Shown here in pieces: positions 1 through 7,826 of a stretch of 64,000 nt of DNA. Positions within the stretch are counted from its first letter, which is position 1. Each line of letters begins with the position of its first letter. Below the pieces are notes generated by a model. It worked only from the letters and a program-made list of their open reading frames with translations. It was not told the DNA's origin and ran no database searches. This DNA is from Zhaonella formicivorans (lineage in GTDB: Bacteria > Bacillota > DUOV01 > Zhaonellaceae): NCBI RefSeq assembly GCF_004353525.1, contig NZ_CP085524.1:1336142-1400141 (forward strand), written 5' to 3'. The translations under genes and the position numbers were made by a program.

Positions 1-324
1 ACCGTTACCGTAAGGGCCCCTAATGCCTATCTGCTGGCCTACCGCAGCTTCATGGAGGGCCTCAGTCAACATGCCCACTTTCTTGATGGCAAATTCCAGA
101 TGGTTTTCTCCTTGGGAGGTGATGGAAAACATTGCTTCACCGATGGGGAGCATGGAAACCATGGCCAGTTGGCCCGGCAGGGGGGTAAAAGGTTTTCCGT
201 TTTCGGTTGTCACATGAAAAGTTTTGACGTCGGGCGTCTCTTCTACAATTTTAATGATTTTTCCCACAACCGGGATTAAAGGGTTCATAACTGTCCCCTG
301 CTCAGCTAATGCTTGGTTAGGCAT
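1..324 (-). CDS. floxA: FAD/NAD(P)-binding oxidoreductase subunit FloxA (partial)
   Basis: This is the N-terminal 108 codons of a ferredoxin-NADP-reductase-like flavoprotein of the HydG/AsrB type; the rest lies beyond the window edge. The reverse strand reads from an ATG at 324, preceded by GGGGAGGTGA, and overlaps the end of the upstream 4Fe-4S gene by 8 bp. The visible part is the FAD-binding beta barrel: a VVGKIIKIVEETPDVKTFHV strand pair and an LPGQLAMVSMLPIGEAMFSI segment, ending at RGPYGNG, the glycine-rich start of the NAD(P)-binding lobe. In hdr-flox clusters this subunit is thought to exchange electrons with NAD(H) and pass them through FloxB/C to the Hdr subunits. Operon position supports FloxA over sulfite reductase AsrB or sulfhydrogenase gamma. 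Confidence 0.85.
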   Translation of the reverse strand, partial: MPNQALAEQGTVMNPLIPVVGKIIKIVEETPDVKTFHVTTENGKPFTPLPGQLAMVSMLPIGEAMFSITSQGENHLEFAIKKVGMLTEALHEAAVGQQIGIRGPYGNG

Positions 325-1318
325 CCAGGCTCACCTCCCCTATTTGCTTGATAATCCGCGTAATGTCCACATTGACCGGACACTTGACAACGCAGCGTCC
401 ACAGCCGACGCAGCCCCACTTCCCGTACCTCTCAGGAATATACTGCAGCTTGTGCAGGAAACGCTGTCTGACCCGCTCCTTCTTGCTGGGTCTTGGATTG
501 TGACCGCCGGCCATTAAAGTATACTCCTGATACATGCAGGAATCCCAGCAGCGAAACTTGACACCGCTCTCCCCTCTCGTTTTCCCTTGAATGTCAAAAC
601 AGTGGCAAGTAGGGCAAAGATAAGTGCATGTCCCACAGTTCAGGCACTTTTTGCAGATTTCATTCCACAGGCTGTGCTCAAACATCTTCTGCAGCTTAGC
701 AGTCAAGCCTTCAACCTGCAAAACCATGGTACATTCCGCCGTAGGCTGCGTCACGCCGGCCAAATCTTCCAATTGCGCAGAGTTTTCTTCCAGGAACTTC
801 TTGCCTTTGTCTGATTTTGCTTCAAAAACCAATGCCTCGCCGGCATCCCATGCCATTACATCCGCCAATTCGGTCCCGGAAGGATCTACTCCCAGGGAAC
901 TGCAAAAACAAGTTGGTTCCGGTTTACGGCAACCTAAAGCAATTACCAGTGTATTTTCCCTCTTGTTTTTATAGAACAGGTCTTCATAACCTTTGGTTAA
1001 AAACACGTCATCCAACACTGCTAAGCTCTGTACATCACAGGGTCTGGCCCCAAAAAGCACTCTGGGCTCACAGGCCGCAGCAATTTCCTCCACCGCAGCT
1101 TCTTGTTTATGAGCTTTATAGCAATACATGTGCTCTGTCTGCGGGAAGAACAGCTCTTTCGGGGGAACAACCGTATTCCGCTCCAGAGCTAACTGTACGC
1201 CTGCCTGATATGCAGTAAAGCGCGTAGTACCTTCCACCTCAGCAGGAACAAAAAGCTGATAGCCGGAACTGATTTTCTCCAAAAAGTTGTTGAGATTGTT
1301 CTTTTTTACGCCAAGCAT
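317..1318 (-). CDS. floxB: 4Fe-4S dicluster protein FloxB (AsrA/HydB-like)
   Basis: A 333-residue iron-sulfur subunit of the AsrA / sulfhydrogenase-beta family. The C-terminal third carries two cluster motifs: CKKCLNCGTCTYLCPTCHCF near residue 225 and CVGCGRCVVKCPVNVDIT near residue 308. The N-terminal two thirds have the AsrA-type fold, with YKAHKQEAAVEEIAAACEPR followed by LFGARPCDVQSLAVLDD. It is probably an electron conduit between the FloxA flavin and FloxC/D. It lies 11 bp downstream of floxC and overlaps floxA, so translation is probably coupled. AsrA and HydB would look alike in isolation; the hdrABC neighbours favour the Flox role. Confidence 0.82.
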   Translation of the reverse strand: MLGVKKNNLNNFLEKISSGYQLFVPAEVEGTTRFTAYQAGVQLALERNTVVPPKELFFPQTEHMYCYKAHKQEAAVEEIAAACEPRVLFGARPCDVQSLAVLDDVFLTKGYEDLFYKNKRENTLVIALGCRKPEPTCFCSSLGVDPSGTELADVMAWDAGEALVFEAKSDKGKKFLEENSAQLEDLAGVTQPTAECTMVLQVEGLTAKLQKMFEHSLWNEICKKCLNCGTCTYLCPTCHCFDIQGKTRGESGVKFRCWDSCMYQEYTLMAGGHNPRPSKKERVRQRFLHKLQYIPERYGKWGCVGCGRCVVKCPVNVDITRIIKQIGEVSLDA

Positions 1319-1329
1319 TACCTCACCCC

Positions 1330-2232
1330 CTACATAAACTCTTCCGGGTCTTCAGCTTTGTAAAGACCAAGAGGAGGTAATGTCTCGGTATCAAGTCCGG
1401 CCTCATATTCACCGAACAGCTCTACAATGTCTTTAGCAATTTTACGGTTCAATTTCATGATCGGAACTCCCATGGGGCAAACCCGCTCACATTCACCGCA
1501 TTCTATGCATCTGCCCGCCACGTGAAAGGCCCTGATAATGCCATAGACTTGGTTGCCTGTAGGAGTTACATCCCTCTCCAGCCATGTTTGGCCCTGATCG
1601 AAACAGCAAACTGTACAGTTGCAAGCCGGACAAACATTGCGGCAGGCATAGCACCGGATGCAGCGAGAGTATTGCTTGGTCCAAAATTCGTATTTCTCAT
1701 CAGGCGTCATCTTTTCAATTTCTTCCACTCCGGCAAAACGCTCCACTTCTGCTGTTACCGCAACCTCATCCAGTGCCACCTTTTCCCCCAGCAGCATGTC
1801 ATATACTACCGGGTTATGATGGGTGCAGTAAGTGCATTTTTCTTCCAGCGGCACTTCAGAGGCTTTTTCCTGTCCAAGCAGGGGAGCCTTCTTTGCGCTC
1901 TTCATTCCCGGGCACGGCAAACCAATCAGGAAGAGATTTTCCCTTTTGACCTGTTTATCCTGTACCAGCCTGTTGACTCCCCTGGAGTCGCATCCCTTGA
2001 CAAAGATCCCTATTTTCCCTTGGGGATAACGGTCATCCAGCAAATAAGAAGCAAGGTTTGCCGCGCAGTATTCATCCCAAACTAGTTTATCTGCCTCTTC
2101 GGGCTTGGAAATAAACACGGGAGTGGAATTATACCAAAAAGTTCCTTTTTCCCAGCCAATAATGTACTGCACTTCACCCTTCTCCAGCAGCTCCTTGGCC
2201 AGTTTACGCATCTGTTCGGTTATTGCAAACAT
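1330..2232 (-). CDS. floxC: 4Fe-4S protein FloxC (FrhB/FdhB-like N-terminal domain)
   Basis: A 300-residue subunit. The N-terminal half resembles the F420-hydrogenase/formate-dehydrogenase beta family, with IGIFVKGCDSRGVNRLVQDK and LFLIGLPCPGM, plus an extra cysteine pair CTYCTHHNP near residue 133. The C-terminal half has two ferredoxin motifs, CIRCYACRNVCPACNCTVCC near residue 192 and CIECGECERVCPMGVPIMKL near residue 242. It should relay electrons among FloxB, FloxD and HdrA in the cytoplasm. Its ATG at 2232 directly follows the floxD stop (2233-2235), which fixes both the start and the true floxD end. Annotation as a generic formate-dehydrogenase beta subunit is possible, but no catalytic formate dehydrogenase gene is nearby. 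Confidence 0.8.
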   Translation of the reverse strand: MFAITEQMRKLAKELLEKGEVQYIIGWEKGTFWYNSTPVFISKPEEADKLVWDEYCAANLASYLLDDRYPQGKIGIFVKGCDSRGVNRLVQDKQVKRENLFLIGLPCPGMKSAKKAPLLGQEKASEVPLEEKCTYCTHHNPVVYDMLLGEKVALDEVAVTAEVERFAGVEEIEKMTPDEKYEFWTKQYSRCIRCYACRNVCPACNCTVCCFDQGQTWLERDVTPTGNQVYGIIRAFHVAGRCIECGECERVCPMGVPIMKLNRKIAKDIVELFGEYEAGLDTETLPPLGLYKAEDPEEFM

Positions 2233-2670
2233 TTAAGCATCCCTCAACTTCCTGTTCGGCCCAAGGGCCTTGATATCTTCAGCCAGTTGGGCTACTATCT
2301 GCGCAAATTTGGCCGCTTCCGAGCCGGAAACCCACCTGGCCTGGAATCTTTGGGGATCTATGCCCATGTATTCTAAGACCCGCTGCATAATAAGATAGCG
2401 GCGCCTGGTAAAATAATTGCCACTAACATAGTGACAGTCACCAGGGTGTCAGCCGGCCACTAGTACAGCATCTGCCCCTCTTTGAAAAGCTCTTAAAACA
2501 AATTGGGGATTAACCCGCCCGGAGCAGGGAACCCTGACCATTCTGACGTTGGGAGGATACTGGAGGCGGTTCAGCCCGGCCAGATCAGCCCCCGCATAGG
2601 CACACCAGTGGCAGGAAAAAGCTACGATTTTAGGCTCCCATGCCTTCTCTTGGCCTTGTTCTACAGACAT
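2233..2670 (-). CDS. floxD: Selenocysteine-containing MvhD-like subunit FloxD
   Basis: A 145-residue MvhD/FlpD-type [2Fe-2S] protein that docks on HdrA and feeds it electrons. Residues 1-73 read to an in-frame TGA at 2449-2451. Reading continues in the same frame as [17 protein letters not shown] and stops only at 2233, next to the floxC ATG. Homologues read VLVAGCHPGDCHY here, so the TGA replaces the conserved cysteine (residue 74). The family's other cysteines (SCHWCAY, VPCSGR, DCHY) are intact. A hairpin begins 13 nt after the TGA. The start overlaps the hdrA end by 10 bp. Automated calling would give a truncated 73-residue protein. I read it as functional; this requires SelB, SelA and SelC encoded elsewhere. 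Confidence 0.88.
2419..2435 (-). promoter_or_regulatory. Candidate bacterial SECIS hairpin in floxD
   Basis: On the minus strand, 13 nt after the TGA, GTCACTA and TAGTGGC can pair over 7 bp, including one U-G pair, around a UGU loop. The distance and the small loop fit bacterial SECIS elements, which lie within the first ~40 nt after UGA. The stem also encodes conserved residues, so coding constraint explains part of it. Confidence 0.5.
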
Positions 2671-4640
2671 ACTGCATCCACCTCCGCGAGAATCTGATCA
2701 TCGGTAAATCCTTTGACGTTGATAGCGCTGGCCCGGCAAGCCACATTACAAGCGCCGCAGCCCTGGCATAATCCGCTGTTTACGCTGGCTACTTTCCGCT
2801 CTACCTGGCGCCCGTGCACCCGTTCCGTTATAGTTACCAACTCGATTGCTTTGTACGGACAAACAGGTACGCACATGCCGCAGCCGGAGCAGATTGCGGG
2901 ATCGACGCTGGCGATCATGGGGTCGGTAGCCATCTCTTCCTTGGAGAAAAGGCTGCAGACCTTCACAGCTGCCGCACTGGCCTGAGCCACAGTGTCAGGT
3001 ATATCCTTGGGCCCCTGGCAGGCTCCTGCCACAAAGACACCGGCAGTGTGGGTTTCCACGGGGCGCAGCTTGGGATGGGCTTCCTGGAAGAATCCATCCT
3101 GGTCGGTAGAAATGCCCACAATTTTAGCTATTTCTTTCGCGCCTTTGCTTGGTACCATAGCCGTGGCCAAAACAACCAAATCTGCTTCCACTTCCACCGG
3201 CTGGCCCAGTAAAGTGTCCTCGCCTTTGACAATTAGTTTATCTCCCTGTTGATAAACCTTGGATACCCTGCCCCTAATGTAAAGGGCTCCTTCATGGACA
3301 GAGCGCTGGTAAAACTCCTCATATGCCTTACCCGGCGTACGGATGTCCATGTAAAATACAATTGCGTTTGAATCAGGTATTTTTTCAAGCACCTGGTGAG
3401 CATGTTTAGCTGTATACATGCAACAAGCTCTGGAGCAGTAAGACTTGCCCTTGGCCTCATCCCTGGATCCAACACATTTAATAAAGACTACCGTTTTCGG
3501 CTCTTTACCATCGGAAGGGCGAACAATTTTGCCGCCGGTGTAACCGGAAGCATTGTTCATCCGTTCAAACTGCAGACCTGTGATTACATCTGGGTATTTG
3601 CCGTACCCATATTCTCCGTAAACTTCCTGCCATGCAAACAGGTCATAACCGGTAGCCATAATGATAGCACCAAATTTTTCAGTGAGTACTTGGTCCTGCT
3701 GTTCATAATCAATCGCCCCTGCAGGGCAGACCTTTTGGCAAACGCCGCATTTGCCCTTGGTAAAAAGACGGCAGTTCGGTTTGTCTAACACCGGTATATT
3801 AGGAACTGCTTGGGGGAACGGTGTAAAAATAGCTTTACGGTTAGCCAGCCCTTCTTCAAACTCGCTGACAGCTTTGCCCGGACATTTTTCCTGGCAAATG
3901 CCACAGCCCGTACACTTGCTTTCATCCACCATCCGTGCTTTTTTCCTGATTGTAACTTCAAAGTTGCCTACATAGCCGTTGACCGCTTCCACTTCGGAAT
4001 AAGTCATCAGTTTAATGTTAGGGTGCTGCGCCGCAGCAACCATTTTAGGTGTGCTAATTCAGGCGGAGCAGTCCAGAGTTGGGAATGTTTTATCCAACTG
4101 GACCATCTTCCCTCCAATAGTTGGCTCCCTGTCCAACAGTACCACTTCGTAGCCCGCATCAGCCACATCAAGGGCCGCCTGCATGCCTGCAATGCCGGCC
4201 CCAATCACCAAAACCCTCCTGGTGATGGGAATCGTTGAAATGCTTAGAGGCTGATTCCGGCGGACTTTAGCCACTGCCATTCTAACCAGGTCGTGTGCTT
4301 TGGCTGTCGCCTTTTCCCGGTCTTTATGTACCCAAGCGCACTGTTCCCGAATATTGGCAATCTCTACCAAAAAAGGATTGCCTCCCACAGTGCTGAACGC
4401 TTTCCTGAAAGTAGGTTCATGCAGTCTGGGAGTGCAGCAGGCTACAACACAGCGGTCTAATTTATGTTCCACGGTTGCTTTTTTTAGCAAATCCTGACCT
4501 GGCTCAGAGCACATGTAGGTATAGTCTGTGCTAAACACAACGTCCTGCAGTTCCCCGGCAACCCCTGCTACTTTTTTCACATCAACAGTTGCCGCAATAT
4601 TGGTGCCGCAGTGACAAACAAAAACACCTACCCGTTTCAT
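2661..4640 (-). CDS. hdrA: Selenocysteine-containing heterodisulfide reductase subunit HdrA
   Basis: A 659-residue flavoprotein, the bifurcating core of the Hdr complex. The N terminus has a Cys-rich region ([28 protein letters not shown]). The FAD site [19 protein letters not shown] begins near residue 145. An in-frame TGA at 4059-4061 falls in [16 protein letters not shown], where homologues have CSAC, giving Sec194. Downstream are 4Fe-4S motifs [44 protein letters not shown] and [15 protein letters not shown], and a thioredoxin-reductase-like domain. Both halves are uninterrupted apart from the TGA. The start ATG at 4640 has GGGAGGG upstream and overlaps the hdrB stop (ATGA). Sec-containing HdrA is known from methanococci and some anaerobic bacteria; I treat this as a full-length gene. 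Confidence 0.9.
4022..4041 (-). promoter_or_regulatory. SECIS hairpin in hdrA with bulged U
   Basis: Starting 17 nt after the hdrA TGA the RNA reads GGUUGCUGCGGCGCAGCACC. It folds as GGU, a single bulged U, GCUGC, loop GGC, then GCAGC-ACC: an 8-bp stem. The opening GGU-U-GC with closing GC-ACC is very like the upper stem of the Escherichia coli fdhF SECIS, including the bulged U that SelB recognises. This supports Sec decoding rather than a nonsense mutation. Confidence 0.7.
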
Positions 4641-5536
4641 GCTTCTTCCCTCCTTGCCGATGGATGTCTGAGTATCTCTTTACTGTCTAAGAGTGGCATC
4701 GGATTGACAAAATGCTTATTTAGTCCCAGATCTTTTGGAGCATACCCGAATGCCAACCCCATCAGCTCTGTGAAATAAAATACGGGCAAATTGTAACCGG
4801 CACTGTATTTCTTTTTAATTTCAGACTGGCGCATGTCCAAATTAAGGAAACAAAGCGGACAGGCCACAGCGAAACAATCTGCGCCGTTTTCCGCTGCATT
4901 GCGGAAAATATTATGCAGCATGGGTGCAGCCGCTTCAGGCAGAGCAGTAGTATGTCCGGCCCCGCAGCATTCCACCTTAAAGGACCATTCCACCGGAGTG
5001 CCGCCCAAGGCTTCGATAATTCTGTCCATGCTCATTGGATTTTCCGCATCGTCAAACTGAGCTATCTCAGGTGGTCTTACCAGCAAGCAGCCATAATAGG
5101 CGGCCACTTTGAGACCGCTTAACGGTTTAACTACCTTTTCGGCGATGGTCTCAATGCCAACTGCATTGGCCATCACGTCCAACAGGTTGCGAGTATGGTT
5201 GGTGGCATTATAGGTCATTTCAATCAGTTCATTAATTGTTTGCTTCATGTCGGGCGATTGCCTGACCGCCATTTCGGCCGCTTTCATCCTGCTGAAACAA
5301 GCAGCGCAAGGTACAGCCACATCCAGGCCTTCCTTTTCCGCAATCGCCAAGTTTCTGGCGGGCAGGGCAAGTCCCAAAAGATGATTGGTGCTATGGGCTG
5401 CCGAAGCGCCGCAGCAGTTCCAGTCTGGGATTTCCCAAAGTTCCAAACCCAAGTGCTTGGCCACCGCTTTGGCGGAAATATTGTATTCTATCCCCGTGGC
5501 ATTAAGAGAACAGCCAGGGTAGTAAGCCATCCTCAC
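4637..5536 (-). CDS. hdrB: Heterodisulfide reductase subunit HdrB
   Basis: A 299-residue CCG-domain protein. HdrB holds the noncubane 4Fe-4S clusters where the disulfide is reduced. Two cysteine-rich CCG repeats are visible: DWNCCGASAAH near residue 40 with CAACFSRM near 77, and VECCGAGHTT near 190 with ACPLCFLNLD near 227. The N terminus MRMAYYPGCSLNATG is typical. The start overlaps the hdrC stop (ATGA), and the 3' end overlaps hdrA in the same way. In non-methanogens the natural disulfide substrate of such complexes is usually unknown; DsrC-like or CoM-CoB-like partners are not in this window. Confidence 0.92.
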   Translation of the reverse strand: MRMAYYPGCSLNATGIEYNISAKAVAKHLGLELWEIPDWNCCGASAAHSTNHLLGLALPARNLAIAEKEGLDVAVPCAACFSRMKAAEMAVRQSPDMKQTINELIEMTYNATNHTRNLLDVMANAVGIETIAEKVVKPLSGLKVAAYYGCLLVRPPEIAQFDDAENPMSMDRIIEALGGTPVEWSFKVECCGAGHTTALPEAAAPMLHNIFRNAAENGADCFAVACPLCFLNLDMRQSEIKKKYSAGYNLPVFYFTELMGLAFGYAPKDLGLNKHFVNPMPLLDSKEILRHPSARREEA

Positions 5537-6105
5537 AGGCGTTCACCCCCCATTGCTTTGGCCTTGGCAAAGATCTTTTGCACAGCCTGCTGCCCTTGAA
5601 TCTTATGAGGAAAAGGACTGATTTTCCTGTTGGCCAAAAGAGTTGGCGCCAGCATTGCATCTTTGAAAAGCTGGCCCGATTTCAAGTTATAAAAAGCTAT
5701 CATCCCCATTTCATGGACTCGGCCATACTTCTGGACAGAATCCAAGAACAAATCACTAAAGAGGTCAACAGTTTTCTCCTTGATAATTCCCCTCTTTTTG
5801 GCTTCTATGCGCAACGCCTCCATTAAACGCGGCAGATCTACTTCCTTGGGACAACGTGCGAAACATGTGGCGCAATGGGCGCAAACCCAGATGGATTTCG
5901 CATGCAGCACCTTGTCAACTTGACCAAGCTGCAGCATGCGAAGTATTTGGTGGGGATTATAATCCATTGCGCTCACCAGCGGGCAGCCTGCTGAGCACTT
6001 TCCGCACTGATAGCAATCCCTGATGTCCACCTGGCTGGCCTTTTTAAGGTTAGCAACAAATTGCCGGCTTTGGGACAGCGCAGTGGAAAGCTCCAACCGT
6101 TCCAT
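5533..6105 (-). CDS. hdrC: Heterodisulfide reductase subunit HdrC
   Basis: A 190-residue ferredoxin-like subunit linking HdrA to HdrB. It has two 4Fe-4S motifs, CYQCGKCSAGCPLVSAMDYN near residue 31 and CAHCATCFARCPKEVDLPRL near residue 76, followed by a helical tail. This is the first gene of the operon; the ATG at 6105 follows AAGAGGTGATTAA. The 269-bp AT-rich gap upstream (6106-6374) separates it from the divergent stress gene and must hold both promoters; several TATAAT-like boxes occur there, but none pairs convincingly with a -35 box. Confidence 0.92.
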   Translation of the reverse strand: MERLELSTALSQSRQFVANLKKASQVDIRDCYQCGKCSAGCPLVSAMDYNPHQILRMLQLGQVDKVLHAKSIWVCAHCATCFARCPKEVDLPRLMEALRIEAKKRGIIKEKTVDLFSDLFLDSVQKYGRVHEMGMIAFYNLKSGQLFKDAMLAPTLLANRKISPFPHKIQGQQAVQKIFAKAKAMGGERL

Positions 6106-6374
6106 TTAATCACCTCTTTAAAATATTATAACAGCTGGCATGAATGCCTTTTCTAACAGCTCCTTTTCCATATAACTCATATAACAAAATTAAATTCGGT
6201 TAAAATCGCCTAAATTCCTGCCTGTTCTAGTATAAAATTTCACAAAATTTAATCTATATTTTTAGTTAATGGTACTAAATTAATTATAACTTAACAACAG
6301 GAAAAAATGAGCAATCATAAGTTGCTTAAAATGAGGGAACACTCATAAGGAGCTTTAGTAAGGAGGTAAAAGAA

Positions 6375-6875
6375 ATGTCAAAAACGGTTGTCGCTGTATT
6401 CTCATCACGGGGCAGGGCAGAACAAGCAGTTAGTTCTTTACGGGAAGCAGGGTTTAACAAAGAAATATCCATCGCAGCCAAAGGCGAAGATCACAAGGGA
6501 GGCAGGGGCAATACCGACTACTTCGGCGCAACCATGGCTGCTGATGCAGGAGACGGGTTATCCGACGGAGTTGCTGCAGGAGGACTACTTGGGGGATTAG
6601 CAGGTTTGGCCGTTGGAGCAGGAGCCTTAGTTGTCCCCGGTATTGGACCCCTAATTGCCGCCGGCCCCATAGCCGGGATGCTCTCTGGTGCAGCAACCGG
6701 TGGAATCGCCGGTGGGTTGGTTGACTGGGGCATACCTGAAGCCGAAGGAAGGCAGTACGAAGAAGACGTAAAACAAGGTCGCATCCTGGTATCGGTACAG
6801 GCAAGCGATAACAAAGCCGATGAAGCTGCCAGCATCTTAAAAAGCCAAGGAGCTGATCGAGTGAAGACCCATTAA
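6375..6875 (+). CDS. General stress protein, YflT/17M family
   Basis: A 166-residue protein. The N terminus MSKTVVAVFSSRGRAEQAVS and the C terminus RILVSVQASDNKADEAASIL form the two halves of the YflT-like (heat-induced stress protein) ferredoxin-like fold. Between them, residues 55-115 form a glycine/alanine-rich hydrophobic hairpin (GLLGGLAGLAVGAGALVVPG) resembling a glycine-zipper insertion. Its molecular role is not known. The ATG follows a strong AAGGAGGTAAAAGAA site. It is monocistronic and divergent from the hdr operon. The stop codon lies inside a long palindrome. Confidence 0.75.
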   Translation: MSKTVVAVFSSRGRAEQAVSSLREAGFNKEISIAAKGEDHKGGRGNTDYFGATMAADAGDGLSDGVAAGGLLGGLAGLAVGAGALVVPGIGPLIAAGPIAGMLSGAATGGIAGGLVDWGIPEAEGRQYEEDVKQGRILVSVQASDNKADEAASILKSQGADRVKTH

Positions 6876-6890
6876 TGGGTCTTCACTCGA
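6857..6890. terminator. 34-bp perfect palindrome over a stop codon
   Basis: The sequence from TCGAGTGAAGACCC to GGGTCTTCACTCGA is a perfect 34-bp inverted repeat centred on ATTAAT. It includes the last four codons and the TAA of the stress gene. It would make a 15-bp stem or better on either strand. No T-run follows, so it may be an RNA-stabilising or bidirectional transcription-blocking element rather than a classical terminator. Confidence 0.6.
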
Positions 6891-6899
6891 GTCATTAGT

Positions 6900-6986
6900 C
6901 ATTAATAGCTGAAGGCTGACGGCTGATGGCTGATGGCTGATAGCTGACGGCTGATGGCTATAGCCGATAGCTGATGGCTGACAGCT
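6900..6986. repeat. Degenerate heptamer tandem repeat (GCTGATG type)
   Basis: About twelve imperfect copies of a 7-nt unit (GCTGATG, GCTGACG, GCTGATA, GCTGAAG and so on) fill the gap between the stress gene palindrome and the fdhD end. On the minus strand the fdhD stop codon TAG is the first part of the repeat (TTAGCTG). The same unit occurs at 37688-37741 and 40640-40706. Confidence 0.85.
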
Positions 6987-7746
6987 AAATGATTCGCTCT
7001 GCGTGACTGTACACATTCATCCTCATCCCGCGGACAAAGCCTACCAAAGTTAAACCCAACTCCTTAGCATAATACACCGCTAAATCAGAAGGCGCTGAAC
7101 GGGAAGCAAGTACCGGAACGCCAATTTTAGCCACTTTGAGCACTATCTCCGAAGACAACCTGCCACTTGTTAGGAGCAGCTTATCAGCGATGTCCACCCC
7201 ATCCAACCTGCAGCGACCTACTATCTTGTCGACTGCATTATGCCGACCGATATCCTCCCTGAAAACCAGCGGCATTTCAGGTGTGCACAGCGCCGCGCTG
7301 TGCACGCATCCGGTCATCCGGTATAGTTCGGAATGCTGCTGCATTTCTTTCATCAGTTCAAGCAAATTCCTGGCGGGGATTTTCACCTCCGAGCCAATTT
7401 TTTTGTTGCGTATGTCGCCGAAATGATAAAAAGAAGTTCCTTTTCCACATCCGGTGGTTATAAACCTCTTTAAAAAAGTCTGTCCCATCAGCTTGTTTTC
7501 CGTGCCGGTGACAAAGGCCAGGCCTTTCTCCCGGTCAATGCTGACCTGAGCCTCTCCGGCCAAGAGCCCTTCGGAAATCAAGAAACCAACTGCTAGTTCC
7601 TCCAGGTGCTGCGGGGTGCAGAGCAAGGTCACAATTTCCTTGTCATTTAGGTAAATAGTTAAGGGTTGCTCGGAAATTAACACATCTTCCTCTTCTTGCC
7701 GATGATCACCTTTCATCCTGATAATCTTTGTGGACTTATAGACCAT
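6985..7746 (-). CDS. fdhD: Formate dehydrogenase accessory sulfurtransferase FdhD
   Basis: A 253-residue FdhD protein. The family transfers sulfur from a cysteine desulfurase to the bis-MGD cofactor of formate dehydrogenase. Recognisable segments are EEDVLISEQPLTIYLNDKEI at the N terminus, EELAVGFLISEGLL, the TTGCGKGTSF loop that holds the conserved cysteine, GCVHSAALC, and FREDIGRHNAVDKIVGRC. I start at the ATG at 7746 because AGGAGG sits 3-8 nt upstream; the longer reading from 7782 has no good ribosome site. No formate dehydrogenase structural gene is in the window. The gene stands alone between two heptamer-repeat or spacer stretches. Confidence 0.92.
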   Translation of the reverse strand: MVYKSTKIIRMKGDHRQEEEDVLISEQPLTIYLNDKEIVTLLCTPQHLEELAVGFLISEGLLAGEAQVSIDREKGLAFVTGTENKLMGQTFLKRFITTGCGKGTSFYHFGDIRNKKIGSEVKIPARNLLELMKEMQQHSELYRMTGCVHSAALCTPEMPLVFREDIGRHNAVDKIVGRCRLDGVDIADKLLLTSGRLSSEIVLKVAKIGVPVLASRSAPSDLAVYYAKELGLTLVGFVRGMRMNVYSHAERII

Positions 7747-7826
7747 GATTCCTCCTGTTTTATTGGTAGTAGTGTAGTTCACCCCTACTATTACGACAGA
7801 AAAGGTCTTATTCCCTGCAAGCCATG

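Noticed and set aside
1522-2085. 187-codon plus-strand reading frame opposite floxC
   Set aside because: Antisense shadow of a clear iron-sulfur protein gene.
2449-4061. The TGA codons in hdrA and floxD as nonsense mutations or frameshifts
   Set aside because: Both replace a family cysteine, the frame and conservation continue beyond them, and each has a hairpin at SECIS distance. Pseudogenes would not decay at just these two sites.
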